Positions 10,078-19,050 of a DNA stretch of 64,000 nucleotides are shown here, piece by piece. This stretch comes from Halobacteriales archaeon QS_9_68_17 (lineage in GTDB: Archaea; Halobacteriota; Halobacteria; Halobacteriales; Natronoarchaeaceae): positions 64,501-128,500 of the forward strand of contig PXSA01000032.1 in assembly GCA_003023565.1 (NCBI GenBank), in the 5' to 3' direction. The first letter of the stretch is position 1. Each line of letters begins with the position of its first letter. Made by a program: the position numbers and the translations under genes. Under the pieces are notes generated by a model. The model saw nothing but the letters and a program-made list of their open reading frames with translations. It had not been told where the DNA came from and ran no database searches.

Positions 10078-10656
10078 ATGATCCACAACCTGGCACAGGG
10101 CGTGCAGGCGTTCACGAGCAACGCGTTTCTCGTCGGTGGCGACCGAACCGTGCTGGTCGATCCGGGCGCGAACTTCGACGTCGTCTCGGCGGTGCGAGAG
10201 CGCGTCGACGCGCTGGACGCCGTCGTCCTGACGCACACTCACCCGGACCACGTCGGCAACCTGCCGGACGCGGTCGACGCGTTCGACACGGAGGTGTGGG
10301 CGTTCGACGGCGGACGCGACGACGTCGACCGGGCCATCGCGGACGAGGACGCGGTGGCGCTCGGCGACCACGAGTACGTCGCCCTGCACACGCCGGGCCA
10401 CAAGGACGACCACCTCTGTTTCTACTCGGAGGGCGCGGGCGTGCTGTTCGCCGGCGACCTGATCTTCCAGCACGGAAGTTTCGGACGGACGGACCTCGAA
10501 GAGGGCGACCGCGCGACGCTGGTCGAGAGCATCGACCGCGTCGCCGACAGCGTGAGCGAAGACCTCCGAGGGATGCACACCGGGCACGGGCCGAGCGTCG
10601 TCGACGACCCGTACGACCACATCGAACTCGCCGCGGAGACGGCGCGGAGAGGCTGA
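10078..10656 (+). CDS. MBL-fold metallo-hydrolase (glyoxalase II-like)
   Basis: A 192-residue metallo-beta-lactamase-fold hydrolase. The metal-binding motif THTHPDHVGN (HxHxDH) sits near residue 55, the second histidine site in HTPGHKDDH, and the aspartate bridge in LFAGDLIF. The final histidine is in MHTGHGPSV. The compact form resembles haloarchaeal hydroxyacylglutathione hydrolase-like proteins; the substrate is not determinable. The start ATG at 10078 is preferred because upstream codons in this frame show no conserved character. It is divergent from thyX and convergent with the broken HalOD1 gene. Confidence 0.87.
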   Translation: MIHNLAQGVQAFTSNAFLVGGDRTVLVDPGANFDVVSAVRERVDALDAVVLTHTHPDHVGNLPDAVDAFDTEVWAFDGGRDDVDRAIADEDAVALGDHEYVALHTPGHKDDHLCFYSEGAGVLFAGDLIFQHGSFGRTDLEEGDRATLVESIDRVADSVSEDLRGMHTGHGPSVVDDPYDHIELAAETARRG

Positions 10657-11020
10657 TCAGTCCGCGGCGTCAGCCACGGTCACCGTTCCATCGCCCTGAA
10701 CGGTGACGCGACAACCGACGTAGGTGAACGAGATGCTGTCGGGGGTCCCTCCGCTCTCCCGCCGGAACAGCGCGTCCAGGGCGTCAGCGTCGATCGTGTC
10801 CGAGAGCGGGGGCAGTTTCCAGCAGCGGCACGTCGACGGCGTCCGAGACCGCTGACACTGCCGTCGTGCTGAGGTCGTGGACGCTGTCGAGACCGTGTCT
10901 GAGAGCGATGTTCGACGGTGACTTCGAGGTCGGCGAGACGGCGTCGCTTCGGATCTCATTACGACCGACACCGGCGGTAACCGATTTAAAACGAGCTGGA
11001 CGTTCCCAGTTGCTTACCAC
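10657..11020 (-). pseudogene. HalOD1 output-domain protein, frameshifted
   Basis: HalOD1 domains are small haloarchaeal output modules of signalling proteins. The C-terminal half (LPPLSDTIDADALDALF, then ISFTYVGCRVTVQGDGTVTV) is in one frame. The N-terminal half (STTAVSAVSDAVDVPLLE) is in another. The two join perfectly as ...PLLE-LPPL... if one A is removed from the AAA run at 10816-10818. A TTTTAAAT box near 10984-10991 suggests transcription started around 10960, so the true start is unclear. This is a single-base lesion in a homopolymer, equally compatible with a sequencing error. Confidence 0.7.
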
Positions 11021-11319
11021 CTACAACCAGTACTCGAACGACCGTTTCGGTGGCGGCCGACGGGTCGCCGTATCGGGATCCGAGGCGACCGACCGCCCTT
11101 CAGGGGTGGATCCGGTTTCAGTTCCGAATCGTGGCGACCGTTGCGCCGAGCGCGGTCCCGTGGGCGTCCGCCGCGGGGCAAACCGACCTTCGCGTCGCTG
11201 CGGTCGAGTCGGAAACCGCTGCCATCGAGGGCTCGTCGCCGCCGTCGGTCCGCGTCGCGAAACCGGACGGAAACGCAGTTCCGCCGGCGTCGAAACGGCG
11301 TTCCCGACGGCCGGCGGTG

Positions 11320-11586
11320 TCACTGCTTCAGGCCGTAGTACCCCGGGTCCTCGTCGTCGCGGGGTTCGCCGACGACGAGGTCGTCCGCGTTGCGCATGAC
11401 CCACGGGATGGCCCAGTCCAGCAGGACCTCCTCCGTCTCGACGTCTATCCCCGCGTCGGGGGCTAAGTCCTGAAGCATGCGGGCTATCTCGTAGACGGTG
11501 TACATGCGGTCCGGCTCCAGCAGTTCCTCTGCGGTGTAGAAGTCACAGGGGTGGAGCTGGTCGAACTCGTCTTTCGGGACGGGCAT
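11320..11586 (-). CDS. Conserved haloarchaeal protein, DUF5827 family
   Basis: An 88-residue soluble acidic protein. The sequence MPVPKDEFDQLHPCDFYT, the central MYTVYEIARMLQDL helix and the VLLDWAIPWVM segment match my memory of DUF5827, a small family restricted to haloarchaea with no known function. It is full length for the family. The roughly 300 bases between it and the HalOD1 remnant show no gene on either strand that I can support. Confidence 0.8.
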   Translation of the reverse strand: MPVPKDEFDQLHPCDFYTAEELLEPDRMYTVYEIARMLQDLAPDAGIDVETEEVLLDWAIPWVMRNADDLVVGEPRDDEDPGYYGLKQ

Positions 11587-11799
11587 GCACCCGGCTATGC
11601 GGGGTACCCGGGTAAGTCGTGCGATGTCGAGGGCAGGAGCCGGGGCGGACGCCTCGGAGGCTGGCAGTAGTGAAACGGTGGGACCGCCGAACAGCGGACG
11701 ACCACGGCCGCTGGCGGACGGCTGTGCGCCGCGTCCGCAAGCGGAACAGACGGTCCCGCCGGTATAAGGATATCGGTCAGGATCTACGTAGGGCTATCG

Positions 11800-12533
11800 A
11801 GAACTGGGGGTCGGTTAGGGTCGATCACCCGCTCGCCGTCCGCCTCGCGGATCACCTTCCGGAAGTTGTAGCCGCTGACCGTTCGCTTCAGGTCGGGGTA
11901 GCGCTCGGCTATCTCGTCGGCGTTGTCCTTGATGACGGCGCGGACGGTCCGGTAGATCGCGCCTCGCGGTCGTCCTTGTCGGTCACGGCGTCCCACTCGT
12001 CGCTATCTAACACGACGTCGCGCGTCCGGATCACCGACCCGTCCGCGAGGACCACGCGGAGTTCGTCCACGTACGCGTCGGTCATCCCGTAGCGGACGGA
12101 GTGAGCGCCGGTCGAGTTGTTGCCGATGCCGCCGCCTATCGTCGCCCGGTTCGACGGGGCCGGATCGGGCGCGAACTTCGGCCCGTACTGCGCGAGGTGG
12201 GCGTCGAGGTGGTCCCGCACGACGCCGGGTTGCACCGTTGCGTCCCCCGCCTCGGGGTACACGATGTCGTCCATGCGCCGGGACAGGTCGAGGACGAGAC
12301 AGCCCGGCCCGACGGCCTGCCCGGCCAGCGAGGAGCCGGCACCGCGCGGCAGCACGGGCACGCCGTGGTCGCCGGCGACGCGGACGGTCGGACCGAACTT
12401 CCCCCGCTACCGCCGCCCGGAGGTCCTCTGCGAGCGCGACGTACTCGTCGACGTCGGGGCCGGCGTAGCCCGGAGCGCGGTCGTCGTCGTCGGCCACAGT
12501 CGCGTCACGCCATCCACGATCACGGAAGTACAC
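11800..12533 (-). pseudogene. FAD-binding oxidase (glycolate/D-lactate dehydrogenase type), truncated and frameshifted
   Basis: Three frames together spell the N-terminal half of a GlcD/Dld-type flavoprotein. The first, from 12533, ends in ALAEDLRAAVAGEVRSD. The second (about 12390-11975) contains the FAD-binding PVLPRGAGSSLAGQAV and IGGGIGNNSTGAHSVRYG motifs. The third (about 11970-11815) reads VYRTVRA-like AIYRTVRAVIKDNADEI and DLKRTVSGYNF. At the first junction about 35-40 residues expected between GEVR and VPVLPRGAG are missing; at the second a small indel shifts frame. The C-terminal half and any Fe-S domain are absent. The fragment cannot make an active enzyme. Confidence 0.8.
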
Positions 12534-12628
12534 CTATCGGTACCGAGGGCCATGCACGGAAGGCGACGGCGAGGCTGCCGGGGAGGCCGATGCGGCGCGA
12601 AAAAACAGGCGGGTGAACGGCTCGTCGC

Positions 12629-13231
12629 TTACTCGAACAGCCGGGCGACGTCCTGGTAGTTGCCGGCGACTTCGTCCCAGTCGACCACGTCGAAGAACCC
12701 GTCGATGAAGCTACCGCGGTCCGGACCGTAGTCGTAGTAGTAGGAGTGCTCCCAGACGTCGAGCGCCATGATCGGGTGCGCGCCCCAGAGGGCGTGCAGG
12801 TCGTGACGGTCGACCTTCAGGTTGCGGAGCTGCTTGGCGACGGGGTCGTAGACGAGCAGCGCCCAGCCGCCCGCGGCCCCGGCGGCGGCCTCGAACTCGC
12901 CTTTCCAGGCCTCGTAGGAGCCGAAGTCCGCCTCGATGCGGTCGGCGAGTTCGCCCTCGGGCTCGCCGCCGCCGTCCGGGTGCATGTTCTCCCAGAACAG
13001 GGTGTGGAGGTAGTGACCACAGCCGTTGTGGGTGACGTTCTCCAGCGCGGCGGGCGTCGACTCGAAGTCGCCCGCCCCACGGTTCTGCTGTAGCTCCTCC
13101 TCAGCGCTGTTGAGGCCGTTGACGTACCCCTGATGGTGGGTGTCGTGATGCCAGGTGAGTACCTGTTGGCTGAGAGCCGGTTCCAGAGCGTCGTAGTCGT
13201 ACGGCAGTGGCGGTAGTTCGTGGTCGGACAT
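12629..13231 (-). CDS. sod: Superoxide dismutase, Fe/Mn family
   Basis: A 200-residue cytoplasmic superoxide dismutase that dismutates superoxide to H2O2 and O2. Metal-ligand regions are present: the HHDTHHQGYVN helix, HNGCGHYLHTLFWENM, and the C-terminal D-x-WEHSYYYDYG ligand motif. Length and order match haloarchaeal Mn-type SODs; the metal itself is inferred. The frame is open to 13279, but ATG 13231 gives the normal MSDHELPPLPYDYDALE start. Upstream, the minus strand has a TTTTAACTTG box near 13265-13274, at a distance suited to a short leader. Confidence 0.93.
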   Translation of the reverse strand: MSDHELPPLPYDYDALEPALSQQVLTWHHDTHHQGYVNGLNSAEEELQQNRGAGDFESTPAALENVTHNGCGHYLHTLFWENMHPDGGGEPEGELADRIEADFGSYEAWKGEFEAAAGAAGGWALLVYDPVAKQLRNLKVDRHDLHALWGAHPIMALDVWEHSYYYDYGPDRGSFIDGFFDVVDWDEVAGNYQDVARLFE

Positions 13232-13339
13232 GGTGAGTTCCTCCACGGTCCTGTTTCCCGCTACACAAGTTAAAACCACACGTAGCGGTCACCCTATCCG
13301 AAACTCGATTTCAGTAAAATACTTTATGATCAACGGGCC

Positions 13340-13816
13340 TCGATTCACCGTCTGGCTGTGGCCTCCGGTCGGTCGTCGCCCCCACCTCGACCTCGCAGCG
13401 CGTGAAGGAGTGCCCCGCCCGCGACGCCGACTCGCCGTCCGAAAACAGCGTCACGTTCGTCTTCTTCGGATCGTCGCTGACGCGGTCGGCCGAGGTCGTA
13501 CACGGCCGCTCGGTCGGCCCACCCCACGTCGCGGTTCGCGATGGAGTCGGGAGCGCTCGGCGGGTCGTCCGGTCTGTACGTCACGACCACGAACTGGTCC
13601 CCGTAGTTCCCCTCCCGGGGGTCGCCCTGCTCTTCGATCATCGTCTCTCGTGCTCCCTGCGTCGTCAGCGACGGTCTCGTCCCCCGCGTCGCCCGCGCTG
13701 CTCCCGTCCCCGTCGCGAGTCCCTCGACGGTCGTCCCCCCGACCGGCGAGAAACGTCCGTCGGTCGATCGCGGACGTGCGCTGCCAGTCGGTGCGTCCTG
13801 ACGTATCGTCCCCCAC
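13340..13816 (-). pseudogene. Tat-exported protein of unknown function, frameshifted
   Basis: This gap between sod and the photolyase gene hides a broken gene. A twin-arginine signal (IDRRTFLAG) lies near 13755. It shifts frame in a run of six G just after, continues as GTTVEGLATGTGAA and then MIEEQGDPREGNYGDQFVVV and WADRAAVYDL. It shifts again near 13490 into ADRVSDDPKKTNVTLFSDG and AGHSFTRCEVEV. Codon use is coding-like throughout once the frame is corrected. I do not recognise the family. Two single-base lesions separate it from an intact exported protein of about 150 residues. Confidence 0.55.
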
Positions 13817-13893
13817 GCTCGACGGCGGGTTTCGTCGTATCTAACGTTTCGTGCTCCTATCAGCGGTCCCGAAGGACTCGGGGTCGCCCGGTC

Positions 13894-15291
13894 TCACTCC
13901 CCTCTGGCCGCCTCGAACATCGCGAGGGCCGTCTCGCGGCGCTCCGCGTGGTCGACGATCGGCGCGGGGTAGTCGGGCGCGATCCGTTCGCGGTCGGCGA
14001 GCGAGAGGTCGGGCCAGTCGTGGATCTGCCCGGCGGTCGCGTCGGCGAGTTCGGGGACGTACGCCCGGACGTACTCCCCGTCGGGGTCGAAGCGCTCGCC
14101 CTGCGTCGTCGGGTTGAAGATCCGGAAGTACGGTTGGGCGTCCGTGCCGGTGGAGGCGGCCCACTGCCACCCGCCGGCGTCGTTCGCCGCGTCGTGGTCG
14201 ACGAGCCGCTCGCGGAACCAGTCGTACCCCTCGCGCCAGTCGATCAGGAGGTCCTTCGTCAGGAAAGAGGCGACGATCATCCGCACGCGGTTGTGCATCC
14301 ACCCCTCCTCGCGTAACTGCCGCATCCCGGCGTCGACGACGGGGTAGCCCGTCTCGCCGTCCTTCCAGGCGCGCAGAGCGGCCGGGTCGTCGCGCCACTC
14401 GATGGGGTTCTCGTACGCTTTGTAGTTCTCCGTCACCGTCTCCGGGTTGTAGAAGAGGACGTGCGCGTAGAACTCCCGCCAGGCGAGCTGTCGCTGGAAC
14501 TCCTCGACGGACTCCCGGTCCGCGTCGGTCTCCGCGGCGGCCGCGGCGTCCTCGGTGGCGGCGTAAACCGCTCGGACTCCGACGGTGCCCCACTTCAGAT
14601 GCGGCGAGAGCCGTGAGGTGCAGTCGTCGGTGGGGTAGTCCCGTCGCTCGTCGTACCGGTAGATAGCGCCGTCGGTGAACGCATCGAGGCGCTCGCGAGC
14701 GCGGTCCGGGTCGGCCGGCGGCACTTCGGCGTCGGGAGCGTCGAACCCGAGGTCGGTAAGCGTCGGCAACGGGTCCCCGGACACGTCGGCCAGGTCGTCG
14801 GCCGACGGCGGGTCGTACGGCGACTCCTTCTCCCGGTCGAGCCACTTCCGGCCGAAGTAGGTAAACGTCCGGTACGGGTCGCCGTCGGCGGTGGTGATCG
14901 ATCCCGGACCGTGGTGGAGGGTGTCGCGGACCGCTTCGCGGGCGATATCCGCGTCGTCGAGGGCGCGTCTGACTGCGGCGTCGCGCTCGCGGGCCAGTCC
15001 GGAGTAGTCCCGCGCCCACGTCACGCCGTCCGCGCCGTGTTCCGTCGCGAGCGCCGGCAGGACTTCCCGCGGGTCGCCGCGTCGAACGATCAGGTCGCTG
15101 CCGCGCTCCCGGTAGCGGTCGCGGAGCGACGCCAGCGCGTCGAGCATGAACGCGACCCTGGGCGGCGATCCGTGGGCCAACACGTTCCGATCGAACACGA
15201 ACACGGGGACGACCGGGCCGTCGGCCGCCGCGCGGGACAGCGCCCGGTCGTCCGCGACACGGAGGTCGCGTCGGTGCCAATGAACTCGCAT
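13894..15291 (-). CDS. phr: Deoxyribodipyrimidine photolyase (class I CPD photolyase)
   Basis: A 465-residue photolyase that uses blue light and FADH- to split cyclobutane pyrimidine dimers. The N-terminal antenna domain starts MRVHWHRRDLRVADD. The C-terminal FAD domain contains the ARDYSGLARERD region, EFQRQLAWREFYAHVLFYNP and the strongly conserved GYPVVDAGMRQL, GWMHNRVRMIVASFLTKDLL and AANDAGGWQWAASTGTDAQP blocks that bind FAD and DNA. The last of these fits DNA photolyase rather than DASH cryptochrome. ATG 15291 is chosen because it begins the canonical domain; the frame extends 13 codons further. The divergent pterin cluster nearby is interesting because some photolyases use a pterin antenna, but this link is speculative. 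Confidence 0.92.
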   Translation of the reverse strand: MRVHWHRRDLRVADDRALSRAAADGPVVPVFVFDRNVLAHGSPPRVAFMLDALASLRDRYRERGSDLIVRRGDPREVLPALATEHGADGVTWARDYSGLARERDAAVRRALDDADIAREAVRDTLHHGPGSITTADGDPYRTFTYFGRKWLDREKESPYDPPSADDLADVSGDPLPTLTDLGFDAPDAEVPPADPDRARERLDAFTDGAIYRYDERRDYPTDDCTSRLSPHLKWGTVGVRAVYAATEDAAAAAETDADRESVEEFQRQLAWREFYAHVLFYNPETVTENYKAYENPIEWRDDPAALRAWKDGETGYPVVDAGMRQLREEGWMHNRVRMIVASFLTKDLLIDWREGYDWFRERLVDHDAANDAGGWQWAASTGTDAQPYFRIFNPTTQGERFDPDGEYVRAYVPELADATAGQIHDWPDLSLADRERIAPDYPAPIVDHAERRETALAMFEAARGE

Positions 15292-15548
15292 ACGTCCGCT
15301 GAGGGCGGCACCCCTAAAAGGCCGATGCACCGCTCCGCTCGTTCGAGCGCGGCGCTCGGCCGGTCGGCGGTATCGACCGGTCGCCGAGACGGTCCGCCGG
15401 GCTGGCCCTTCGAGCGGCCGTCTGTCCCTCGCTACGGTTAGTTCTATACGCGGTCCCCCTCACGGCGGGAGCGTAACCGTTTGAGAGGACGTAACAGGAC
15501 CCGGATGCGGAGCAAGGTACAACACGCCGCCCGACGAACGCTCCCCTG

Positions 15549-16355
15549 ATGGCCACTCGCTCGGCGACCGAGAGCGCCGCTCGTCAGGCTTTCTACCGCC
15601 TCCGCCGCGTCGCGTACCGGGCGTACTACGGACTCGCGCGGCTGAACTACGAGCGGGAGGTCCTCGCGACGCCGAAGCGAACGGCCGCGGGCGCGATCCG
15701 GACGTACGACCCGCTCAACCGCCACGGGAGAGACGCCGCCCTCGCGCGCCTCGCCGAGGCGGCCGACCCGGGGGACGTCGTCGTCGATGCCGGCGCGAAC
15801 GTCGGCGTGTACGCGCTCGGGCTGGCGAGCGACCCGGGCTGTCGCGTCGCGGCGTTCGAGCCCGCGCCGGCGACGTTCCGCCGTCTCCGGGCCAATCGCG
15901 CGGCCACGGACACGGACGGTCGCGTGTCCGCCCATCGGATCGGGCTCTCGGACGAGGACGGGACCGCGGCGTTCTATCGCTCTACGTACCCCGAACTCTC
16001 CTCGTTCGAGCGGGGTAATGCGAGTCGCTGGGAGGCCGAGGCGCGCGAGGCCGTCGAGGTGCCGGTCCGCCGGCTCGACGGACTCGTCGCCGACGGTATC
16101 GTCCCGCCGCCGGACTTCCTGAAGGTCGACGTCGAAGGACACGCCCTCGAACTCCTCCGGGGCGCTCGCGAGACGCTGACGCGGCATCGGCCGGCCGCGG
16201 TCGTCGAAGTCCACCCCGTCGGCGGTTGCGACGGAGGGCGAGACAGGGGCGCGAACGGTCGCGAGGACGCCGTCCGCGCGCTGTTTCGCGACTGCGGCTA
16301 CGCGGTCGAGGCGGACGGCGACGTCTGGGTCTGCCGCCATGATGCTGAAATTTAA
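15549..16355 (+). CDS. FkbM-family SAM-dependent methyltransferase
   Basis: A 268-residue methyltransferase. The SAM-binding motif I is VVVDAGANVGVYALGLAS near residue 80. The acidic end of the second strand follows (VAAFEPAPATFRRL), and the FkbM-typical LKVDVEGHALELLRGA lies near residue 195. FkbM enzymes O-methylate polyketides, sugars or glycans; the acceptor here is unknown. It is followed 25 bases later by a CDP-alcohol phosphotransferase and further modification genes on the same strand, so it may methylate a membrane glycolipid or a secreted small molecule. Start ATG 15549. Confidence 0.87.
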   Translation: MATRSATESAARQAFYRLRRVAYRAYYGLARLNYEREVLATPKRTAAGAIRTYDPLNRHGRDAALARLAEAADPGDVVVDAGANVGVYALGLASDPGCRVAAFEPAPATFRRLRANRAATDTDGRVSAHRIGLSDEDGTAAFYRSTYPELSSFERGNASRWEAEAREAVEVPVRRLDGLVADGIVPPPDFLKVDVEGHALELLRGARETLTRHRPAAVVEVHPVGGCDGGRDRGANGREDAVRALFRDCGYAVEADGDVWVCRHDAEI

Positions 16356-16380
16356 CATCGGTCTCGCCGTACTCTGACCG

Positions 16381-17166
16381 GTGACGGGATTCCGGAACTC
16401 CGACGCGTCGCCGCGGTCGCGGCGCGCGTCGCTATGGCTTCGCTGGGCCGGAGCGGCGGCTATGGCCGCTTTCGCGCTCGGCGGGGCCGCGGCCGCTCTC
16501 GACGCTCGCTGGCCGACGGCCCGCGTCGCCCGCTGGACCGCGGTCGCAGTCGGCCTCGCCGCCTGCGAACTGGCGCTTTTCGGCTACGGCCTCGATAGGA
16601 ACCGGCGCGGCCCGGAGGCCCCGCTGTTGCCCGGTCTCGGGGTCGCCAACGCGATGACGCTCGCGCGGGGCCTGCTCGCCGCCGGCGTCGGCGGCTTCCT
16701 CCTCGTCGACGCGCCCGGCGGTCTGGTCTGGGCACCGGGCGCGCTCTTCCTGGGCGCGGTGGCTCTCGACGGCGTCGACGGCGTCGCGGCCCGCCGACTC
16801 GGTCGCGTCACGACACTCGGCTCGTTCCTCGATATGGAGTTCGACTCGCTGGGGCTTCTCGCCGGCGTCCTCGTGGGGATCGCCTGGGGCCAACTGCCGC
16901 CGTGGTACCTGCTCGCCGGGCTCGCCCGCTACGCGTTCGTCGCCGGCGCGACGCGGCGTCGCCGGCGCGGTCTGCCGGTCCACTCGCTGCCCGACAGCCC
17001 CCGGCGGCGGGTGCTCGCGGTCGCGCAGATGCTGGTAGTCGGCGGGGCGCTCCTCCCCGTCGTCGGCCCGCCGGCGACGTGGGCGGTGGCGACCGTCGCC
17101 CTCGTCCCGTTCCTCCGGGGCTTTCTCGTCGACTGGCGGGCGCTCTGTCGGGGGATGGACGGATGA
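16381..17166 (+). CDS. CDP-alcohol phosphatidyltransferase family membrane enzyme
   Basis: A 261-residue membrane protein with about six hydrophobic helices. It carries the diagnostic metal-binding pattern D-x2-D-G-x2-A-R-x8-G-x3-D-x3-D, seen as DGVDGVAARRLGRV followed by GSFLDMEFD near residues 125-150. Such enzymes transfer a phosphatidyl (in archaea, archaetidyl) group from a CDP-alcohol to an alcohol such as serine, glycerol phosphate or inositol phosphate. The acceptor cannot be read. The start is GTG at 16381. Its stop overlaps the start of the next gene (ATGA), indicating translational coupling with the DoxX protein. Confidence 0.87.
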   Translation: MTGFRNSDASPRSRRASLWLRWAGAAAMAAFALGGAAAALDARWPTARVARWTAVAVGLAACELALFGYGLDRNRRGPEAPLLPGLGVANAMTLARGLLAAGVGGFLLVDAPGGLVWAPGALFLGAVALDGVDGVAARRLGRVTTLGSFLDMEFDSLGLLAGVLVGIAWGQLPPWYLLAGLARYAFVAGATRRRRRGLPVHSLPDSPRRRVLAVAQMLVVGGALLPVVGPPATWAVATVALVPFLRGFLVDWRALCRGMDG

Positions 17167-17552
17167 CCGCGAGGGAGGCCGTCCGTCGGTGGCTCCCGCT
17201 TTTCTTCCGGGCGGTCGTGCTCGCGGTGGTCACCCCGGCCGCCGCACAGAAAGCGGTCGACTACGGCGGGCAGGTGGCGTTCTTCGAAAGCCTCGGGGTC
17301 CCCGCCCCGGCCGCGATGGTCGCCGTCGTGGGCGCGACGGAAGCCGTGACTGCGGTACTGATCGCCGTCGGTACGTTCGGGCGTCTCGCCGACCTCGTCC
17401 TCGCCGTCGTCATGGTCTCGGCCGCCGCGCTCGGCGGACCGAACGCGTTCAACCTCTCGGCGCTTGCCGCCGCCCTCGGCGTCGCCGCCCTCGGCACTGG
17501 CGCGTTCTCGCTCGGGCCGACGACGGCGGAACTGCTCGGTCGCGGGGGCTAG
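17163..17552 (+). CDS. DoxX-like small membrane protein
   Basis: A 129-residue protein with four predicted membrane helices, consistent with the DoxX/DoxD-like superfamily: a first helix (LFFRAVVLAVVTPAAAQK), GQVAFFESLGVPAP, then GATEAVTAVLIAVG. Members have roles in quinone-linked redox or respiration, but many are uncharacterised. The ATG overlaps the stop of the preceding phosphotransferase, so both are made from one message. The precise function is unknown; a link to lipid or membrane redox chemistry is inferred from the neighbours. Confidence 0.7.
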   Translation: MTAREAVRRWLPLFFRAVVLAVVTPAAAQKAVDYGGQVAFFESLGVPAPAAMVAVVGATEAVTAVLIAVGTFGRLADLVLAVVMVSAAALGGPNAFNLSALAAALGVAALGTGAFSLGPTTAELLGRGG

Positions 17553-17648
17553 AACAATGGTCGGCCAGTCCATACGGGTGTGCGTGACGAGTTCGCACTA
17601 CCACAGACACCGCACCGGATCCGACCGACGCGCGCCGTCAGCCGTCCG

Positions 17649-18668
17649 ATGACCGGCCGATCGCTTCGCTTCACCGGGCCGCGATCGGTCGAGGTCCGGG
17701 AACGACCGGTCCCCGCGCCGGACGACGGCGAGGTGCTCGTCGAGACGACCGCGTCGGGGGTCAGCCCCGGCACCGAACTGCTGGTCTACCGGGGCGAAGC
17801 GCCGACGGGGATGGAGGCCGACGAGACGATCGACGCGCTGGCTGGCGACCTCTCGTTCCCGCTGTCGTACGGCTACGCGGCCGTCGGTCGCGTCGTCGAG
17901 ACCGGGAGCGACGTGAGCGGGGAGTGGCGCGACCGCAGGGTGTTCGGGTTCAACCCCCACGAGAGCCACTTCGTCGCCGACCCGGACGACCTCGTCCCGG
18001 TCCCCGACGACCGGTCCGACGCCGAGGCGGTGATGCTCCCGAACGCGGAGACCGCGGTGAACCTCGCGCTGGACGCCCGCCCCCGCGTCGGCGAGCGCGT
18101 CGCCGTGTTCGGGCAGGGCCTCGTCGGCCTGCTGACGACCGCCGTCCTCGCGGACTTCCCGCTGGCGTCGCTTCGCACGACGGACTGCTACGAGACGCGC
18201 CGGGCGGTGTCGACGGCACTGGGGGCTGACGGGAGCGTCCCCCCGGCCAGCGACGACGCGGTCGCGCGACTGTGCGGTGACGAGGGCGACGGGGCGGACG
18301 GCGTCGACCTCGCGGTCGAGCTATCGGGGGACCCCGCCGCGCTGGACCGGGCGATCGACGTCACCGGGTTCGACGGTCGCGTCGTCGTCGGGTCGTGGTA
18401 CGGCACCAAGCGCGCCGACCTCGACCTCGGCGGGGGGTTCCACCGCGACCGGATCGAACTGGTGAGCAGTCAGGTGAGCACTCTCGACCCCGGTCTCAGG
18501 GGCCGCTGGACGAGCGAGCGCCGGATCGAGACGGCATGGGACCGGCTCGACCGGATCGACGTCGAACCCCTGGTCACTCACAGAGTGCCTCTCGAGGACG
18601 CGGACGAGGCGTACCGCCTGCTAGACGAGGCCCCGAACGAGGCGATCGGGGTCCTTCTCACGTACTGA
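17649..18668 (+). CDS. Zinc-type (MDR) alcohol dehydrogenase-like oxidoreductase
   Basis: A 339-residue medium-chain dehydrogenase/reductase. The N-terminal GroES-like domain is recognisable (VLVETTASGVSPGTELLVYRG), and the Rossmann domain has VGERVAVFGQGLVGLL with a glycine-rich NAD(P) loop. The usual catalytic-zinc Cys of the first motif is replaced (SGVSPGTE), as in the MDR subgroup seen in natural-product and polysaccharide clusters. ATG 17649 begins the conserved fold, although the frame is open from 17580. It lies 7 bases before the pterin-synthase-like gene and probably forms one operon with it, the glycosyltransferase and the methyltransferase. Confidence 0.85.
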   Translation: MTGRSLRFTGPRSVEVRERPVPAPDDGEVLVETTASGVSPGTELLVYRGEAPTGMEADETIDALAGDLSFPLSYGYAAVGRVVETGSDVSGEWRDRRVFGFNPHESHFVADPDDLVPVPDDRSDAEAVMLPNAETAVNLALDARPRVGERVAVFGQGLVGLLTTAVLADFPLASLRTTDCYETRRAVSTALGADGSVPPASDDAVARLCGDEGDGADGVDLAVELSGDPAALDRAIDVTGFDGRVVVGSWYGTKRADLDLGGGFHRDRIELVSSQVSTLDPGLRGRWTSERRIETAWDRLDRIDVEPLVTHRVPLEDADEAYRLLDEAPNEAIGVLLTY

Positions 18669-18675
18669 AGAACCG

Positions 18676-19050
18676 ATGTACACAGTCACCGTCTCCGAGA
18701 CGTTCGTCGCACAGCACTTCCTGACCGTCCCCGACCCCGGCCCGGAGGGCGACCGCCACTCGCACACGTTCACCGCCGAGGTCGAGTTCGCCGGGCCGGA
18801 ACTGGACGAGTACGGCTACCTGATCGATATCGACGACGCGGTCGCCGCCGTCGAGGCCGCCGCCGAGCGCTACCGCGACGCGACGCTGAACGACCTCGAC
18901 GGGATCGAGGGGAACCCGAGCGCGGAGCGACTCGCGGCCGCGTTCGGCGACCGCGTCGCCGACCGGGTCGACGCGCCCGCGGCCGACGCGATGACCGTCA
19001 CCGTCCACGAGGACGACGTCGCCGAAGTGAGCCACCGGCGGGAGGTCTGA
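18676..19050 (+). CDS. 6-pyruvoyl-tetrahydropterin synthase / QueD-like protein, catalytic Cys apparently absent
   Basis: A 124-residue T-fold protein. Zinc-ligand histidines are recognisable in VAQHFL and HSHTF near residues 14 and 33-35, and the family's later acidic region (VTVHEDD) is present. In classical PTPS and QueD enzymes a catalytic cysteine precedes the H-x-H motif; here the region GPEGDRHSH has none, so the chemistry is probably altered. It is tightly linked to an MDR dehydrogenase upstream and a glycosyltransferase downstream (stop and start overlap at 19047-19052). A role in making or modifying a pterin-like compound is inference. Confidence 0.82.
   Translation: MYTVTVSETFVAQHFLTVPDPGPEGDRHSHTFTAEVEFAGPELDEYGYLIDIDDAVAAVEAAAERYRDATLNDLDGIEGNPSAERLAAAFGDRVADRVDAPAADAMTVTVHEDDVAEVSHRREV

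Noticed and set aside
11021-11319. A plus-strand gene between the HalOD1 remnant and DUF5827
   Set aside because: Open frames exist on both strands but lack start signals, conserved motifs and consistent third-position bias.
13230-13844. Plus-strand ORFs over the sod-photolyase gap
   Set aside because: The minus strand shows a better signal (Tat motif and consistent coding bias across frameshifts).
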